Shown here: positions 36,001 through 44,888 of the stretch, one piece after another | How positions within the stretch are numbered: the first letter of the stretch is position 1 | Layout of the letters: each line of letters opens with the position of its first letter | NCBI GenBank assembly: GCA_964384025.1 | Contig: CAYLJJ010000012.1 | Location: 29,042 to 93,041, forward strand | Length of the DNA: 64,000 nucleotides | Direction: 5' to 3' | Source: CAYLJJ01 sp964384025 | GTDB taxonomy: Bacteria > Myxococcota_A > Bradymonadia > UBA7976 > UBA1532 | The notes under the pieces: model-generated | The model's database searches: none | What the model was told of the DNA's origin: nothing | The model's input: only the letters and a program-made list of their open reading frames with translations | Translations under genes and position numbers: made by a program

Positions 36001-36860
36001 ATATCCTCACCGAGGCGGTTGATCTCCAGATCTCAGTAGAAACAGGTGGCAGCTTCCCCGCTGTGCTCTCTGTAAGAGGAGACTGTGAGTCTCCTCTCAG
36101 CAGTTTGGGCTGCGCTCAGGGCCTTCAGCCTGAGCTGTTGATCGCAGACGCCCAGCCCGGAGAGTATTTTATCATGGTGGATGGCGGCGCCCCTCGGGGC
36201 TATCGCAGCTTGGGTGCGGCGATCAACCTCATCGAAGAGCCTGAGCCCTTTGAGATTGAGCACGGGTTTGGCAACGAATGTTTGGGTTGGGACTCAGATG
36301 GTAGAAGTGATGCCTTTGACTGTTTTGGAATCCTAGAGTTGGAGCGTGATGGGCATGTCTCAGCTCCATTGAACTTGCCGGAGTCTGGAAGCTTAGAGGG
36401 CGCCGCTGGAGGCTATCACTTTAGCGTGGTCAGCGACTTCCCCGACCCCCGCATCTGGCGTCTGCGGTTGAACGCGGTTGATCCTCATGAGTCTCGTAGC
36501 ATCAACGTGAAGCTGAGTGGGGGCTTGGGTGCGGGTGGCAACACTCTGGCAGAGCAGGGAGAGCATGAGGGCTTACCCTGGCTGCGTATCACCGATGGCG
36601 CGGAGCGGGATATCCCCTCCTTCCATCTGGCCCTGCCTGGCCATGACAATGAGCTAAATCAGATCGAGTATCGAGTACGAGCGGATGGAGAGCTGGAGAT
36701 TCGCCTAGAGGAGGTCCATCTACCAGTCACATTCTATGCCCTGGTGACTCAGCATGAGGCGACCGAGATCATGCCTGCGCTCCTAGAGGATGTTGAACTG
36801 CGTGATCTCATCGAGCCCCCTTTCTGGGGTTCCTTCCAGCTTAATGTTCAGGAGCAGTAA
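33066..36860 (+). CDS. Acidic Cys-repeat lipoprotein with 17 DND-type repeats and PPC-like domains (1264 aa)
   Basis: The ATG at 33066 follows AAGGAGA by 5 nt and gives MSRFFLIFALLVLGACNDGS, a lipobox with Cys at residue 15. I count 17 repeats of about 28-30 aa with the consensus CxDGxDNDxDGxxDYPxDPGC then DxDE. Each has two Cys and an Asp-rich loop like a calcium-binding motif. They come in blocks of six, two and nine. After each block is a beta-rich domain (about residues 275-395, 470-600 and 925-1050) with GSCGG, TLYVRR and PGDYFIMVDG, like bacterial pre-peptidase C-terminal (PPC) domains. A final 180-residue beta domain is unrecognised. It should be an exported, surface-attached, calcium-binding protein, possibly adhesive (inference). 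Signals: many Asp codons create a GATGATGA-rich DNA tract. Confidence 0.85.
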   Translation: MSRFFLIFALLVLGACNDGSGSAETEDVSTEDRGLHEAGALREGGIDAEVEPSGPACSDFRDNDGDGLIDEQDPGCEGPDDDDEGEIPQCADGIDNDFDNLTDYPDDPGCGSAVDEDEFNAPITPQCNDGLDNDRDGVVDESDPGCASVADGDEGDENSENPTECWDGVDNDEDNIIDFPMEPGCAAAGDTSEADPPVAPACADGEDNDEDGRIDYPDDPGCASIGDRDELDKEVTPECSDGQDNDRDGKIDYPDDEGCEAASDFNERGSCRDVYDPPQALNGVPIFLDTSRGVFEARGSCGGRGSPESVVRYHLDKAVEALEISTRGATEVPTTLYMRRNYCLSRGAEVACQREEEYPEVPGHMLRIPHVNPGDYFIFVDGVAGIGGPVELTVYEIPMAECLNREDDDEDGLTDYPNDPGCESPDDRDETSLEPLPACFNDEDDDQDGEIDYPNDPGCLSASGQSEIDACGDGVPYQEYFEGEPYFDGDTSGEEASEAHEGSCGGDRGAEQLIYYHNPYNARLTLSSAHPQTQTPVTLYVRRTCDDPNSELGCDDGRRAGSDYGRIVLERGSPGDYWIIVDTSRGVGGPFRLSIEAERLDPACGDGRDNDGDGEVDADDPGCESLEDEDEAGEGNPEALCQNGIDDDDDGLIDYPYDPGCVAHGDFDEQDPVEPELAPACFNTLDDDEDGEIDFPWDPGCLNAADTDETDPRRDSQCHNRMDDDHDGLTDFPYDPGCHSFGDLREEGEGNSNCSNGEDDDGDGRIDYPFDPGCFAAGDNDESDPDPLPACSNGLNDDGEEDELIDFPYDPGCVSAAHESEENSRITPACFNGRDDDRDGRTDFPDDPGCQFAGDSDERNEGPTLPRCSDGVDNDADNFIDLEDLGCGGPEDDDETDPEDIPECANGVDDDEDGLVDWPEDPGCETRGDLLEGLFCREETELTLLSENGEVQAETQEGEPDLYSSNCGGAGAPERVYRYILTEAVDLQISVETGGSFPAVLSVRGDCESPLSSLGCAQGLQPELLIADAQPGEYFIMVDGGAPRGYRSLGAAINLIEEPEPFEIEHGFGNECLGWDSDGRSDAFDCFGILELERDGHVSAPLNLPESGSLEGAAGGYHFSVVSDFPDPRIWRLRLNAVDPHESRSINVKLSGGLGAGGNTLAEQGEHEGLPWLRITDGAERDIPSFHLALPGHDNELNQIEYRVRADGELEIRLEEVHLPVTFYALVTQHEATEIMPALLEDVELRDLIEPPFWGSFQLNVQEQ

Positions 36861-37029
36861 GGGCTCTATAATCTTGACTGCTCTTGATGTCTCTCTTCTT
36901 CGGTTGATGAGTTGAGTGCTCATCCCAACAGCGCTTCCTCCGATCATCTGTCGCTTGGAGCGATGAGCAAGCAGCCATTCTCTCCCTCTTGTGGTAGTCT
37001 GCGAGAATCATGGTTCCGTAGAGGACGGT

Positions 37030-38892
37030 TTGACTGATCCCCATGCCAACTCAAGCGCCCAAGAGCCCCCTCCTGATGCTCTAATCTGCCCCAAATGCAA
37101 CCGAATTTTGGAGGCGGGGGAGGAACTCTGCCCCCTTGATCACAGCGTGACAGGGGGAGTGAGGGGGGTTAACCGCAGCGCTCTACAGCGGACCCCACGC
37201 GCCAAGCGTCATATGCTGGGCGTCACCATCAACAACACCTATATCATCAATGGCTATTTGGGCTCGGGAGGCTTCGGCGCGGTCTATCGTGCTGAGCAAA
37301 AGCCCTTGGGGCGAGACATCGCTCTTAAGCTGCTTATGTTGGATTCGGTGGGAGATGAGCAGGTCATCCATCGCTTTAAACGAGAGGCACGCACCGCTGC
37401 AGCTCTCCTGGATCCCAACATCGTCCCTCTCTTTGACTATGGTGAGACCTCTTTGGGACAGGAGGAGGATGATCACCTCCTCTATTTTGCCATGGAGTTG
37501 GTCTATGGACCCACCCTGCGGCGGCTCCTCAAGGTCAAGAAGGGCCTCAGCCTAAACGCCTGCCTCAAGATCGGGATCAACGTCCTCCGAGGCCTCTCAG
37601 CTGCTCATCAACTGGGGGTGGTTCATCGAGACCTAAAACCGGGGAATGTGCTTCTGGATGAGAGCAAAAACCGCAAATATTTTGCACGGCTCTTTGACTT
37701 TGGGATCGCTTCGCTCCAGGGCTCAGGGGGGCACACAACTCAGATGGGGCAAGGGGGAATCTTAGGGACCCCCAAATATATGGCCCCTGAGCAGTGGCGA
37801 GCGCAGCAGACCGCACCCTGCACCGATATCTACGCCTTTGGGGTGATCATGGCGGAGATGCTCCTCGGGGAGCCGCCTGTCCCCAAGATGGAGCTGGTCG
37901 AGATGGCAGCGGCTCACTGCCGTGATCCTCGTCCCTCTATCACCATCAGCGCTAAGGGAGAGCCGCTGCCTCCTGCGCTCACCAACTTCGTCAAGAAGTG
38001 CATGGCCATCGATCCTCGGCAACGCTATGCCATCGCCGGTGAGGCTCTGGCGGTGCTTGAGTCTATCGACAGCCGACGAGATGCAGCGCCCATCCCCACC
38101 GTAAGCCTCTTCTCTCCTCCAGGTGAGCATCCAGATGGAGATCTCAGCGGTGATACCCAGATGCCCATCGATGCTGAGATCCTCTCGACTGTTCCAGCCG
38201 CTCCACCTATACCTCCAAATCTGAAGAGCCCCCCCTCTTTGACTCTTCAAAAGGGGCTGGAACCGGAAGAGGTGCTTCAGGTCGCGTTGGAGGAGCCCCG
38301 GCGCCTCTGGCCCTGGGCGCTGGCGCTGAGCGTGTTGATCTTGGCCGCGGCTCTGTTCCAGATCGCTCGGGGTCTCTCCTCAAGAGAGCGACCCATCCTC
38401 CGCAGCGCTCCTGCCCTAGGGCTCTTGGCTCCAGATGCTCAGATCCCCGCTCAAGTGGACGCCGCGCTGCCCAAGGATGCAGCGGTGATTTTGGATCTGA
38501 GCCCTCCTAAGGATCTCCTTCTCAAGGATGTAGCTCTCCCCAAGGACGCAGCTCCCATCAAAGTGGCGCGACCCAAGCCCCCCAGGAGCAAGCCCAAGCC
38601 GAGGATTAGGTCGAAGCCCAAGCCCAAACCCAAGCCTCCTATCGCGATCCCCGCTCATCCAGATCCAAGGATCCCCAAATCCAAGGTTGATCCCAGCGAT
38701 GAGGAGCTGAGGCAGGCGGAGCGTTTCTACGCTGATGGTCGAGATGCTGAGCGTAGAGGGGCACCCAAGAGCGCTCGAAGCTTTTATATGCGAGCGCTGC
38801 GTAAGGGCCTCAAGGGAAAGAAAGCTAAAGATGCTCAGCAACGCATCAAGCGCATCATGGATCGTCTTTCACTGGAAGCGAGTGACTTCTGA
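37030..38892 (+). CDS. Ser/Thr protein kinase with N-terminal zinc ribbon and TM segment (620 aa)
   Basis: I prefer the TTG at 37030, which has GAGGACGG just upstream; a GTG at 36991 has no ribosome site. An N-terminal ribbon CPKCNRILEAGEELCPLDH (residues about 21-39) probably binds zinc. The kinase domain (about 72-345) has all the expected motifs: LGSGGFGAVYRAEQ, catalytic Lys in DIALKLL, HRDLKPGNVLLD, DFGIA and GTPKYMAPEQW. A TM helix lies at about 427-447 (PWALALSVLILAAALFQIA). The extracytoplasmic part has Ala/Asp/Pro and Lys-Pro repeats and ends with a TPR-like helical segment. It is a Hanks-type receptor kinase typical of myxobacteria-like genomes. The stop overlaps the next start (TGATG), so it is coupled to the secreted TPR protein. 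Confidence 0.92.
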   Translation: MTDPHANSSAQEPPPDALICPKCNRILEAGEELCPLDHSVTGGVRGVNRSALQRTPRAKRHMLGVTINNTYIINGYLGSGGFGAVYRAEQKPLGRDIALKLLMLDSVGDEQVIHRFKREARTAAALLDPNIVPLFDYGETSLGQEEDDHLLYFAMELVYGPTLRRLLKVKKGLSLNACLKIGINVLRGLSAAHQLGVVHRDLKPGNVLLDESKNRKYFARLFDFGIASLQGSGGHTTQMGQGGILGTPKYMAPEQWRAQQTAPCTDIYAFGVIMAEMLLGEPPVPKMELVEMAAAHCRDPRPSITISAKGEPLPPALTNFVKKCMAIDPRQRYAIAGEALAVLESIDSRRDAAPIPTVSLFSPPGEHPDGDLSGDTQMPIDAEILSTVPAAPPIPPNLKSPPSLTLQKGLEPEEVLQVALEEPRRLWPWALALSVLILAAALFQIARGLSSRERPILRSAPALGLLAPDAQIPAQVDAALPKDAAVILDLSPPKDLLLKDVALPKDAAPIKVARPKPPRSKPKPRIRSKPKPKPKPPIAIPAHPDPRIPKSKVDPSDEELRQAERFYADGRDAERRGAPKSARSFYMRALRKGLKGKKAKDAQQRIKRIMDRLSLEASDF

Positions 38893-39647
38893 TGAGCCGA
38901 ATCAGCTCTCTTTTCCTGATGTTCTCTCTGCTCTATCCGCAGCTGAGCTGGGCTCAGGATGATTGTGAGTCTAGAGATCCTACGACCGCCGAGGTCAACT
39001 CCCGAGAGGGAGTGCGCCTCGCCAAGCTGGGGCGCTTTCAGGAAGCTTCAGCCCTCTTTCGTATCGCTACAGAGCTGGATGCTTGCTCACCCGATCATCG
39101 ACTTCTCCTAGCCCGCTCACTTCAGCGGATGAAATCCTGGGAGGAGGCTAAGGCACATTATCAACGAGTGATCACTGATTTTCCTGGAACCCCAGAGTCT
39201 GAGCGCGCTCGAATGGAGCTTAACACCCTCTTGGAGCGCCCTCCAGAAACTCAACCGATCAAAGAAGATCCGCCGCCGCCGCCACCGCCTCCACCCCCAC
39301 CCCCGAAGCGTCTCCCTTGGAGAAGCGCAGGCTTGATCAGCGCTGGTTTGGGTGTCGCCTTAGCTGGGGGAGGGATCTTCTTTGCCCTAGACTCACAACA
39401 GGCTGATGAGGATCTCAAGGAGGCAGCTCAGGGAGATGATCGAGGGCGCTATGACGAACTCGTCGATGAGCGCAGCAGCTCCAGGACCCTGGCCTACAGC
39501 TTCTATGGTCTGAGCGGTGCTCTTATCCTGGGGGGTGGGGTGATGGCCCTCCTCCTCCATGAAGATCCCCCCAAGACCTCCGCTGAGGTTCTTGGCTCAG
39601 GTCTGCTCCCCTCGCCAGGGGGGATCAGCTGGGTGAGTCACTTTTGA
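38892..39647 (+). CDS. Secreted TPR protein with Pro-rich linker and two TM helices (251 aa)
   Basis: A signal peptide (MSRISSLFLMFSLLYPQLSW-AQ) precedes a two- to three-TPR domain (residues about 35-120: GVRLAKLGRFQEASALFRIA, LLLARSLQRMKSWEEAKAHY). A run of twelve prolines separates it from two membrane helices (about 146-166, SAGLISAGLGVALAGGGIFF; about 203-222, LAYSFYGLSGALILGGGVMA). This layout is common for small membrane-anchored TPR proteins encoded next to Ser/Thr kinases in Myxococcota. It shares a TGATG junction with the kinase, so the pair is probably one operon. The specific function is unknown; a sensor or partner of the kinase is an inference. Confidence 0.85.
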   Translation: MSRISSLFLMFSLLYPQLSWAQDDCESRDPTTAEVNSREGVRLAKLGRFQEASALFRIATELDACSPDHRLLLARSLQRMKSWEEAKAHYQRVITDFPGTPESERARMELNTLLERPPETQPIKEDPPPPPPPPPPPPKRLPWRSAGLISAGLGVALAGGGIFFALDSQQADEDLKEAAQGDDRGRYDELVDERSSSRTLAYSFYGLSGALILGGGVMALLLHEDPPKTSAEVLGSGLLPSPGGISWVSHF

Positions 39648-39679
39648 TCTCCTATCTATCTTAGAGAAGAGCGCCCTCC

Positions 39680-42600
39680 ATGCAGCAGACAGCCTTCAGC
39701 TCCTCCTGGCTCCTCTTCATCCTCTTACTTCAGGGCTGCCCGCCTTCAGGGCCTCCCCCGGAGTTTGCCCCTCTCCTCACCGAGGATGAAGCACCCCCTC
39801 CAAAGGACGCGGCTCCAGATTCTCTTATCCCAGATGTTGAGCCTGTGGATCAGGCCCTGGACCAAGCGGACACCGCCCCTGATCCTCTCTGTGAGGATCT
39901 GGACAGTGACGGCTATGTAGAGGGGATCGGCTGCCTCCTGCCCTCGGGAGACTGCGCTCCTGAGGAGCCTCACAGGAACCCAGGGGTCGCGGAGATCTGC
40001 AACCTCGAAGATGAAAACTGCAATGGCCGGATCGATGAGGGCAATCCTGGAGGAGGGACGGAGTGTAACACCGGCCTACCGGGGATCTGTGCCGAAGGCC
40101 GCAGCCTTTGTGAACAGGGGGAGTTGCGCTGTGAACAGCTCCGACAGGCAGCGCCCAATGAGTCCTGCAATGGTCAAGATGACAACTGCAACGGTCAGAT
40201 CGATGAGGGTGATCCAGATGGTGGCGCAGACTGTAACAGTGGGCAGCCCGGCCTCTGCGCTCAGGGAACCCAGCGCTGTGAGGCGGGGGGGCTCAGATGT
40301 ATCCCCAACCTCAACCCCAATCAGGAGGTCTGTAACGGAGCTGATGATGACTGTGATGGAGAGTCGGATGAGGATGATCCAGGCAGCGGCGGGACCTGCC
40401 ACAGTGGCTTAGAGGGGATCTGTGCGGTGGGTGAGGAGCATTGTCGAGGAGGAGAGCTTGTCTGTGTCGCCATACGCACCCCTGAAGGGGAGCACTGCAA
40501 CAATGAGGATGATGATTGCGATGGTGAGGTGGATGAGAGCTGGTCAGAGCTGGGTCAGGCCTGTGCCTTGGGAGATGGGGCTTGTCGTGTCGAGGGGCTC
40601 TATATCTGTGCTGAGGATGGTCAGGGCCTGAGCTGTGATGCCACTCCGGGCGTGGGCAGCCCTGAGCGCTGTAATGAGATCGATGATGATTGTGATCGCG
40701 AGGTGGATGAGGATTTCGAGCTGGGCGCTGAATGTGAGGTGGGAGAGGGGATTTGTCGCCGCTCTGGGCATCTGATCTGCGCTGAGGATGGCTCAGAGGC
40801 GCGCTGTGATGTTGCCCCTGGGGAGGCGGAGGAGGAGCGCTGTAATGATCTGGATGACAACTGCGATGGGGCGGTGGATGAGCTTTGGCCTGAGTTGGGG
40901 CAGGTCTGTGATTTGGGGCAGGGGATCTGCCAGCGAGAGGGGCTCTGGATCTGTCGTGAAGAGGGTGATGGCTTGGAGTGTGAAGGGACCCTTGGCCCCT
41001 CTTCTGAGGAGCGCTGTAACGATCTGGATGATGACTGCGATGGGGAGGCAGATGAGGAGTTCCCAGATAAGGGCGCTCCCTGCCAGCTGGGGATCGGGCT
41101 CTGTCAACGAGAGGGGCGGTTGATCTGTGCTGCGGAGGGTCTTGAGCTGATCTGTGATGCTCAGGAGGGAGAACCAGAAGAGGAACTCTGTGATGGTCTG
41201 GACAATGACTGTGATCAGCGAATCGACAATGGCGCCCCCTGCCCTGGCCCCGTTGCAGCTCTGGTCGAGGGCTGGCGTATCGCGGAGTTCGATGGAGAGC
41301 TGGGCTGCCAAGATCTAGATGAAGATGGAAGCCTGGACAACGCCCTGGGGGCCATAGCAGGGCTCTATAACCCTGATCTGGATCGCAGCCTCTTGGAGGG
41401 TCGTCGAGCCCTGATGATCCGTGCTCCGGGCTTTGGAGAGCCAGGATTCTCGCTGGAGTTTATGGAGTCGGATGCTGAGGGGAGCCCTCTCCCGCGCAGT
41501 CAAGATCCTCAAGGGCGAGGGCGAGAGCGGCGAGAGGGCCTTGATCTCCTGGAAGGGGGCTTTCTCTTCTTGATTGATGCAGGTGTTTTGAGCCTGCCCT
41601 CTCCTCTCTACTACGACCGCCAAGAGCAGCCTCTCCTGCTTGAGCTTGAGGGCCTAATTCTCAGCGGCCAACTTCTGGAACAGGGAGAGGGTCTTGGTGG
41701 CAGCTTGTATCTCAGCGGGACCCTCAACCGTGCTCAGCTCTTGGAGCGTTATGCTGCCGCAGAGGCTCGCTGCCTTGAAGAGGAGTGGCCCAGTTGTGCG
41801 CTCTTTGAGGGCCTGCCTCTAGAGGTACTGGAGGCCAACCTCCAGGCGGATTTTGATCTCGATGGAGATGAGATTTCAGAGAGCCTGAGCGCTTGCCTGA
41901 TCTTGGAGCTTGGCCCACAGCTTAGCCCTCCCCTGGGTGGGCAGCTCTGTGAGGAGAACTCCGACTGCTATCAAGATCTGGTCTGTCGCGCGCTGCCTGT
42001 TGAGTTGGAGGGGGGGGTCGCCCTTCGTAAGCGTTGTGGAGTCCCTGGCGCTGAAGCCCTCTTTGGAGATCGATGTGAAGAGGATAAGGAGTGCCTAGAG
42101 CAGCTCTGCATCTTGGGTCCCTGGGGTGGACGCTGTAGTCGCCTCTGTGAAGGAGATTGCCCTGAAGAGTATTCCTGCCGTGGTCTACGTTTGGCGGTTG
42201 AAGGAGCCACGACTCTTGGAGGACAGAGCGCCTCTGTCTGTGTTCCCTGGAGCGGATCTGGAGCGGTCTGTGCTGAACAAAGCTGCCCAGAAGGAGAGGG
42301 GTGTGGGCTCTGGTATGTGGGGGAGCTGGCTCAACCTGGAGGTGTTGTAGAGTTGGAGGGTCGCTGTCAACAGCCTCAGGCTGAGGGCGTTGCCCTGGAT
42401 CAGCTTTGCGTCGATGAGTGGGACTGCGCTCTAGGTCACCTCTGTGTTCGCGATCCCGAGGGTCTCCTGCGCTGTGCGCCTCCCTGCCTCTTGGAGGGCA
42501 GCTGCTCAGAGGGTCAGGCCTGCTTGGATCGCCACCCAGCTCCTGGCTTGGCTCAAAGCTACTGTCTGCCCATCTCAGGCTCCTCAGCCCTGAGCTGTAG

Positions 42601-44851
42601 CGCAGATCGAGACTGCCTCGGCTTGGAGAGCTGTCATGCTGAGTGGCTCTCCAGCCAGGAGAGGGTGGAGCATTACTGTCTCCTACAGGGAGAGGGTGGC
42701 TTACAGTCGGGGATGGCTTGTATAGCTCCTGATGACTGCGCCTCTGGGCGCTGTGTTGGGGGCTGGTGTAGTGGTCTCTGCGCTGAGGAGGCTGACTGTG
42801 GAGCGCGACTCTATTGCGCTCTTGACGCTCTCCAAGATGAGGAGGAGCAGCCCCTGGGTGGCCTCTGTCTGCCTGCCTCCAGCTCCTGCCAAGGCGATAA
42901 CGATTGCCGTGATGATCCCGCCTGCTGTCCCTCGGGAGAGCCTGGCTGTCTGGATCTGCGCTGTATCTGTGATCAGCAACACTGTCGAATCGGCTGCCGC
43001 CCTGGGGGGCGCTGTGGAGCAGGGCTCCAGTGCAGCCCCGAAGGAGAGTGTGCTCTCTTCTGTCGTGATGATCTCGATGAGCCCAATGATCTTCAAGAGG
43101 AGGCCACGCCTCTTGAGCTGAGTCGCTATCAGCTCACCGTGGAGCGCGAAGCCAGCCTCTGTGAACTCTCTCCTCTGGATCTCTATAGCTTTAATCATCC
43201 GGGCGTTGCAGTCTCCATTGAGATGCAGCCCCTAGATGGAGATTCCCGTCTCTGGATGAAGCTCTCTCTCCAAGATGCTTTTGGGGGAGAGGAGATTTTG
43301 GCTGAGGAGCGCGCTGGGGTCTATCGCATTGAGGCGGAGGCTTTAGAGGGCTTGGAGGGTCAGCTCCTCTATCTGAAGGTGATGGCTACAGGCTTCGAGC
43401 GCAGTCAGCACTATCGACTGCGTCTGGAGGCTGAAGCCCTCTTAACGAACTGTGAAGATCCCGATCTGGGGGAGCCCCGCGATCATCCCTGGGAAGCGCA
43501 GGAGCTGTTCAGCACCCTGGGCTTGATCGTTGAGGGCCGTATAGAGGGACAGATCTGCCGTCAGGATGAGGACTGGTATCACCTCTGGTTGGACAATGGA
43601 GATCTCCTCAACTTGAACTTTCAGCCTGAGATAGAGAGTGGGCTGCTCCTAAGGATCCTGGGGCCTGAGACCCCCGCTGGACCTATTGCGCGTGAGCAGG
43701 CCCGCCAGGAGGGTCCAGGGAGGATCAACTTTGAGCCCTCTCCTCTGAGCTGCAACCTAACAGAGGCCTACTGCGAAACAGAGACCGGCTTGCAGACTCA
43801 GCTCTTCTGCGCTCGAAGCCCTGAGGGTGTTGGTGATCGCTGTGATGGAGCCAGCTACTATATCCAGATCCTCGGCCCAGATGGAGCTGCACAAGGGGAC
43901 TATGTGCTCAATCTGGAGCTGCTCAGGGCTCAGGACCGAGACTGCATCCCCGATCTGGTGGAGAGCAATGAGATTCTGGATGGCAACTTCCCAGAGCGTA
44001 TGTACGCCTTCTTCAACCCAGCAGCGATGCTGAGCATCGATGGAGAGCCCAGCATCACTTATGATTTTCCATATGAAGTCTCCTTTAGAGTCTGTGGCGC
44101 TGATGGCGAAGAGGGAGTTGTTGAGTGGGATACAACAGTCTTCTGGTTGGAGGCGGGAGAGATCATCAATGTAGAACTACACAGTGATGATAGCTTGGAG
44201 AACCAGGGGCTTTTTATCCACTTTTATAATTGGGGCGACGATGTAATTCGCTTGGCCAGCGTAGATATTCATAATTCTGATTTTCAGCAGCAATTTCAGG
44301 CTGATAGTGCTGGAAGACACTCCATCACTTTAGGACGTGGGGTGAACCGTGCTCATGACGACCAGTACAATTACAGTTTAAATGTAGATCTGAGCCTGCG
44401 CCACCTAAGAGCCAATATCGTTGAAGATCAACACTGTAATGATCTCAGCGCTCCCATCAACTTCCTCTTTAATCCCAACAGTGAGGTTCGTGCAGGTACA
44501 ACCGCTGGTTCTCTAGATGACTATCAGCCTCAGAGCTGTATAGGGGGGCAGGGTCCTGATCGAGTCTATGCTGTAGATCTTCCAGGAGAAGCAAGAGGGG
44601 TCTTGGTCGCGCGAGTTGTCGCCACCCAGGAGGATGGCTATGATCCCGCTGTCTCTATCCAGAGCGACTGTGGTGAGGTCATGGCAGAGATGGTCTGCAA
44701 TGAAGATGATCTCAGCGCCAGCGATCCGCTACGCCAAGCGGAGGTCAGCGCGACCTTGATGGGTGGGCAACGTATCTTTGTCGTGGTGGACAGTTACAGC
44801 GTTGAGACCGCAGGGAGCTATCGCCTCACCCTAGAGTGGGCGCCGCTCTGA
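39680..44851 (+). CDS. MopE-type metal-binding repeat lipoprotein, Cys-rich (1723 aa)
   Basis: It begins MQQTAFSSSWLLFILLLQGC, a lipobox with Cys at residue 20, then a Pro/Asp-rich linker. Residues about 105-505 carry eight MopE-type repeats (CNGQDDNCNGQIDEG, CNDLDDDCDGEADE and similar, PF11617-like), each with a spacer containing further Cys pairs (GICQREGLWIC). Residues about 510-740 form a beta domain. About 750-1120 is dense in Cys (CEENSDCYQDLVC, CEEDKECLEQLC, CSADRDCLGLESC), resembling small disulfide-rich knots. About 1130-1723 holds four or so PPC-like beta domains (DDWYHLWLDNGD, RVYAVDLPGEARG, FVVVDSYSVETAGSYRL). It is a surface lipoprotein, probably calcium- or metal-binding. The segment 44030-44450 is clearly more AT-rich than the rest of the gene. 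Confidence 0.85.
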   Translation: MQQTAFSSSWLLFILLLQGCPPSGPPPEFAPLLTEDEAPPPKDAAPDSLIPDVEPVDQALDQADTAPDPLCEDLDSDGYVEGIGCLLPSGDCAPEEPHRNPGVAEICNLEDENCNGRIDEGNPGGGTECNTGLPGICAEGRSLCEQGELRCEQLRQAAPNESCNGQDDNCNGQIDEGDPDGGADCNSGQPGLCAQGTQRCEAGGLRCIPNLNPNQEVCNGADDDCDGESDEDDPGSGGTCHSGLEGICAVGEEHCRGGELVCVAIRTPEGEHCNNEDDDCDGEVDESWSELGQACALGDGACRVEGLYICAEDGQGLSCDATPGVGSPERCNEIDDDCDREVDEDFELGAECEVGEGICRRSGHLICAEDGSEARCDVAPGEAEEERCNDLDDNCDGAVDELWPELGQVCDLGQGICQREGLWICREEGDGLECEGTLGPSSEERCNDLDDDCDGEADEEFPDKGAPCQLGIGLCQREGRLICAAEGLELICDAQEGEPEEELCDGLDNDCDQRIDNGAPCPGPVAALVEGWRIAEFDGELGCQDLDEDGSLDNALGAIAGLYNPDLDRSLLEGRRALMIRAPGFGEPGFSLEFMESDAEGSPLPRSQDPQGRGRERREGLDLLEGGFLFLIDAGVLSLPSPLYYDRQEQPLLLELEGLILSGQLLEQGEGLGGSLYLSGTLNRAQLLERYAAAEARCLEEEWPSCALFEGLPLEVLEANLQADFDLDGDEISESLSACLILELGPQLSPPLGGQLCEENSDCYQDLVCRALPVELEGGVALRKRCGVPGAEALFGDRCEEDKECLEQLCILGPWGGRCSRLCEGDCPEEYSCRGLRLAVEGATTLGGQSASVCVPWSGSGAVCAEQSCPEGEGCGLWYVGELAQPGGVVELEGRCQQPQAEGVALDQLCVDEWDCALGHLCVRDPEGLLRCAPPCLLEGSCSEGQACLDRHPAPGLAQSYCLPISGSSALSCSADRDCLGLESCHAEWLSSQERVEHYCLLQGEGGLQSGMACIAPDDCASGRCVGGWCSGLCAEEADCGARLYCALDALQDEEEQPLGGLCLPASSSCQGDNDCRDDPACCPSGEPGCLDLRCICDQQHCRIGCRPGGRCGAGLQCSPEGECALFCRDDLDEPNDLQEEATPLELSRYQLTVEREASLCELSPLDLYSFNHPGVAVSIEMQPLDGDSRLWMKLSLQDAFGGEEILAEERAGVYRIEAEALEGLEGQLLYLKVMATGFERSQHYRLRLEAEALLTNCEDPDLGEPRDHPWEAQELFSTLGLIVEGRIEGQICRQDEDWYHLWLDNGDLLNLNFQPEIESGLLLRILGPETPAGPIAREQARQEGPGRINFEPSPLSCNLTEAYCETETGLQTQLFCARSPEGVGDRCDGASYYIQILGPDGAAQGDYVLNLELLRAQDRDCIPDLVESNEILDGNFPERMYAFFNPAAMLSIDGEPSITYDFPYEVSFRVCGADGEEGVVEWDTTVFWLEAGEIINVELHSDDSLENQGLFIHFYNWGDDVIRLASVDIHNSDFQQQFQADSAGRHSITLGRGVNRAHDDQYNYSLNVDLSLRHLRANIVEDQHCNDLSAPINFLFNPNSEVRAGTTAGSLDDYQPQSCIGGQGPDRVYAVDLPGEARGVLVARVVATQEDGYDPAVSIQSDCGEVMAEMVCNEDDLSASDPLRQAEVSATLMGGQRIFVVVDSYSVETAGSYRLTLEWAPL

Positions 44852-44888
44852 ACATCTACCCTGAACCGACAAGGAGCAGGCAAAGCTT

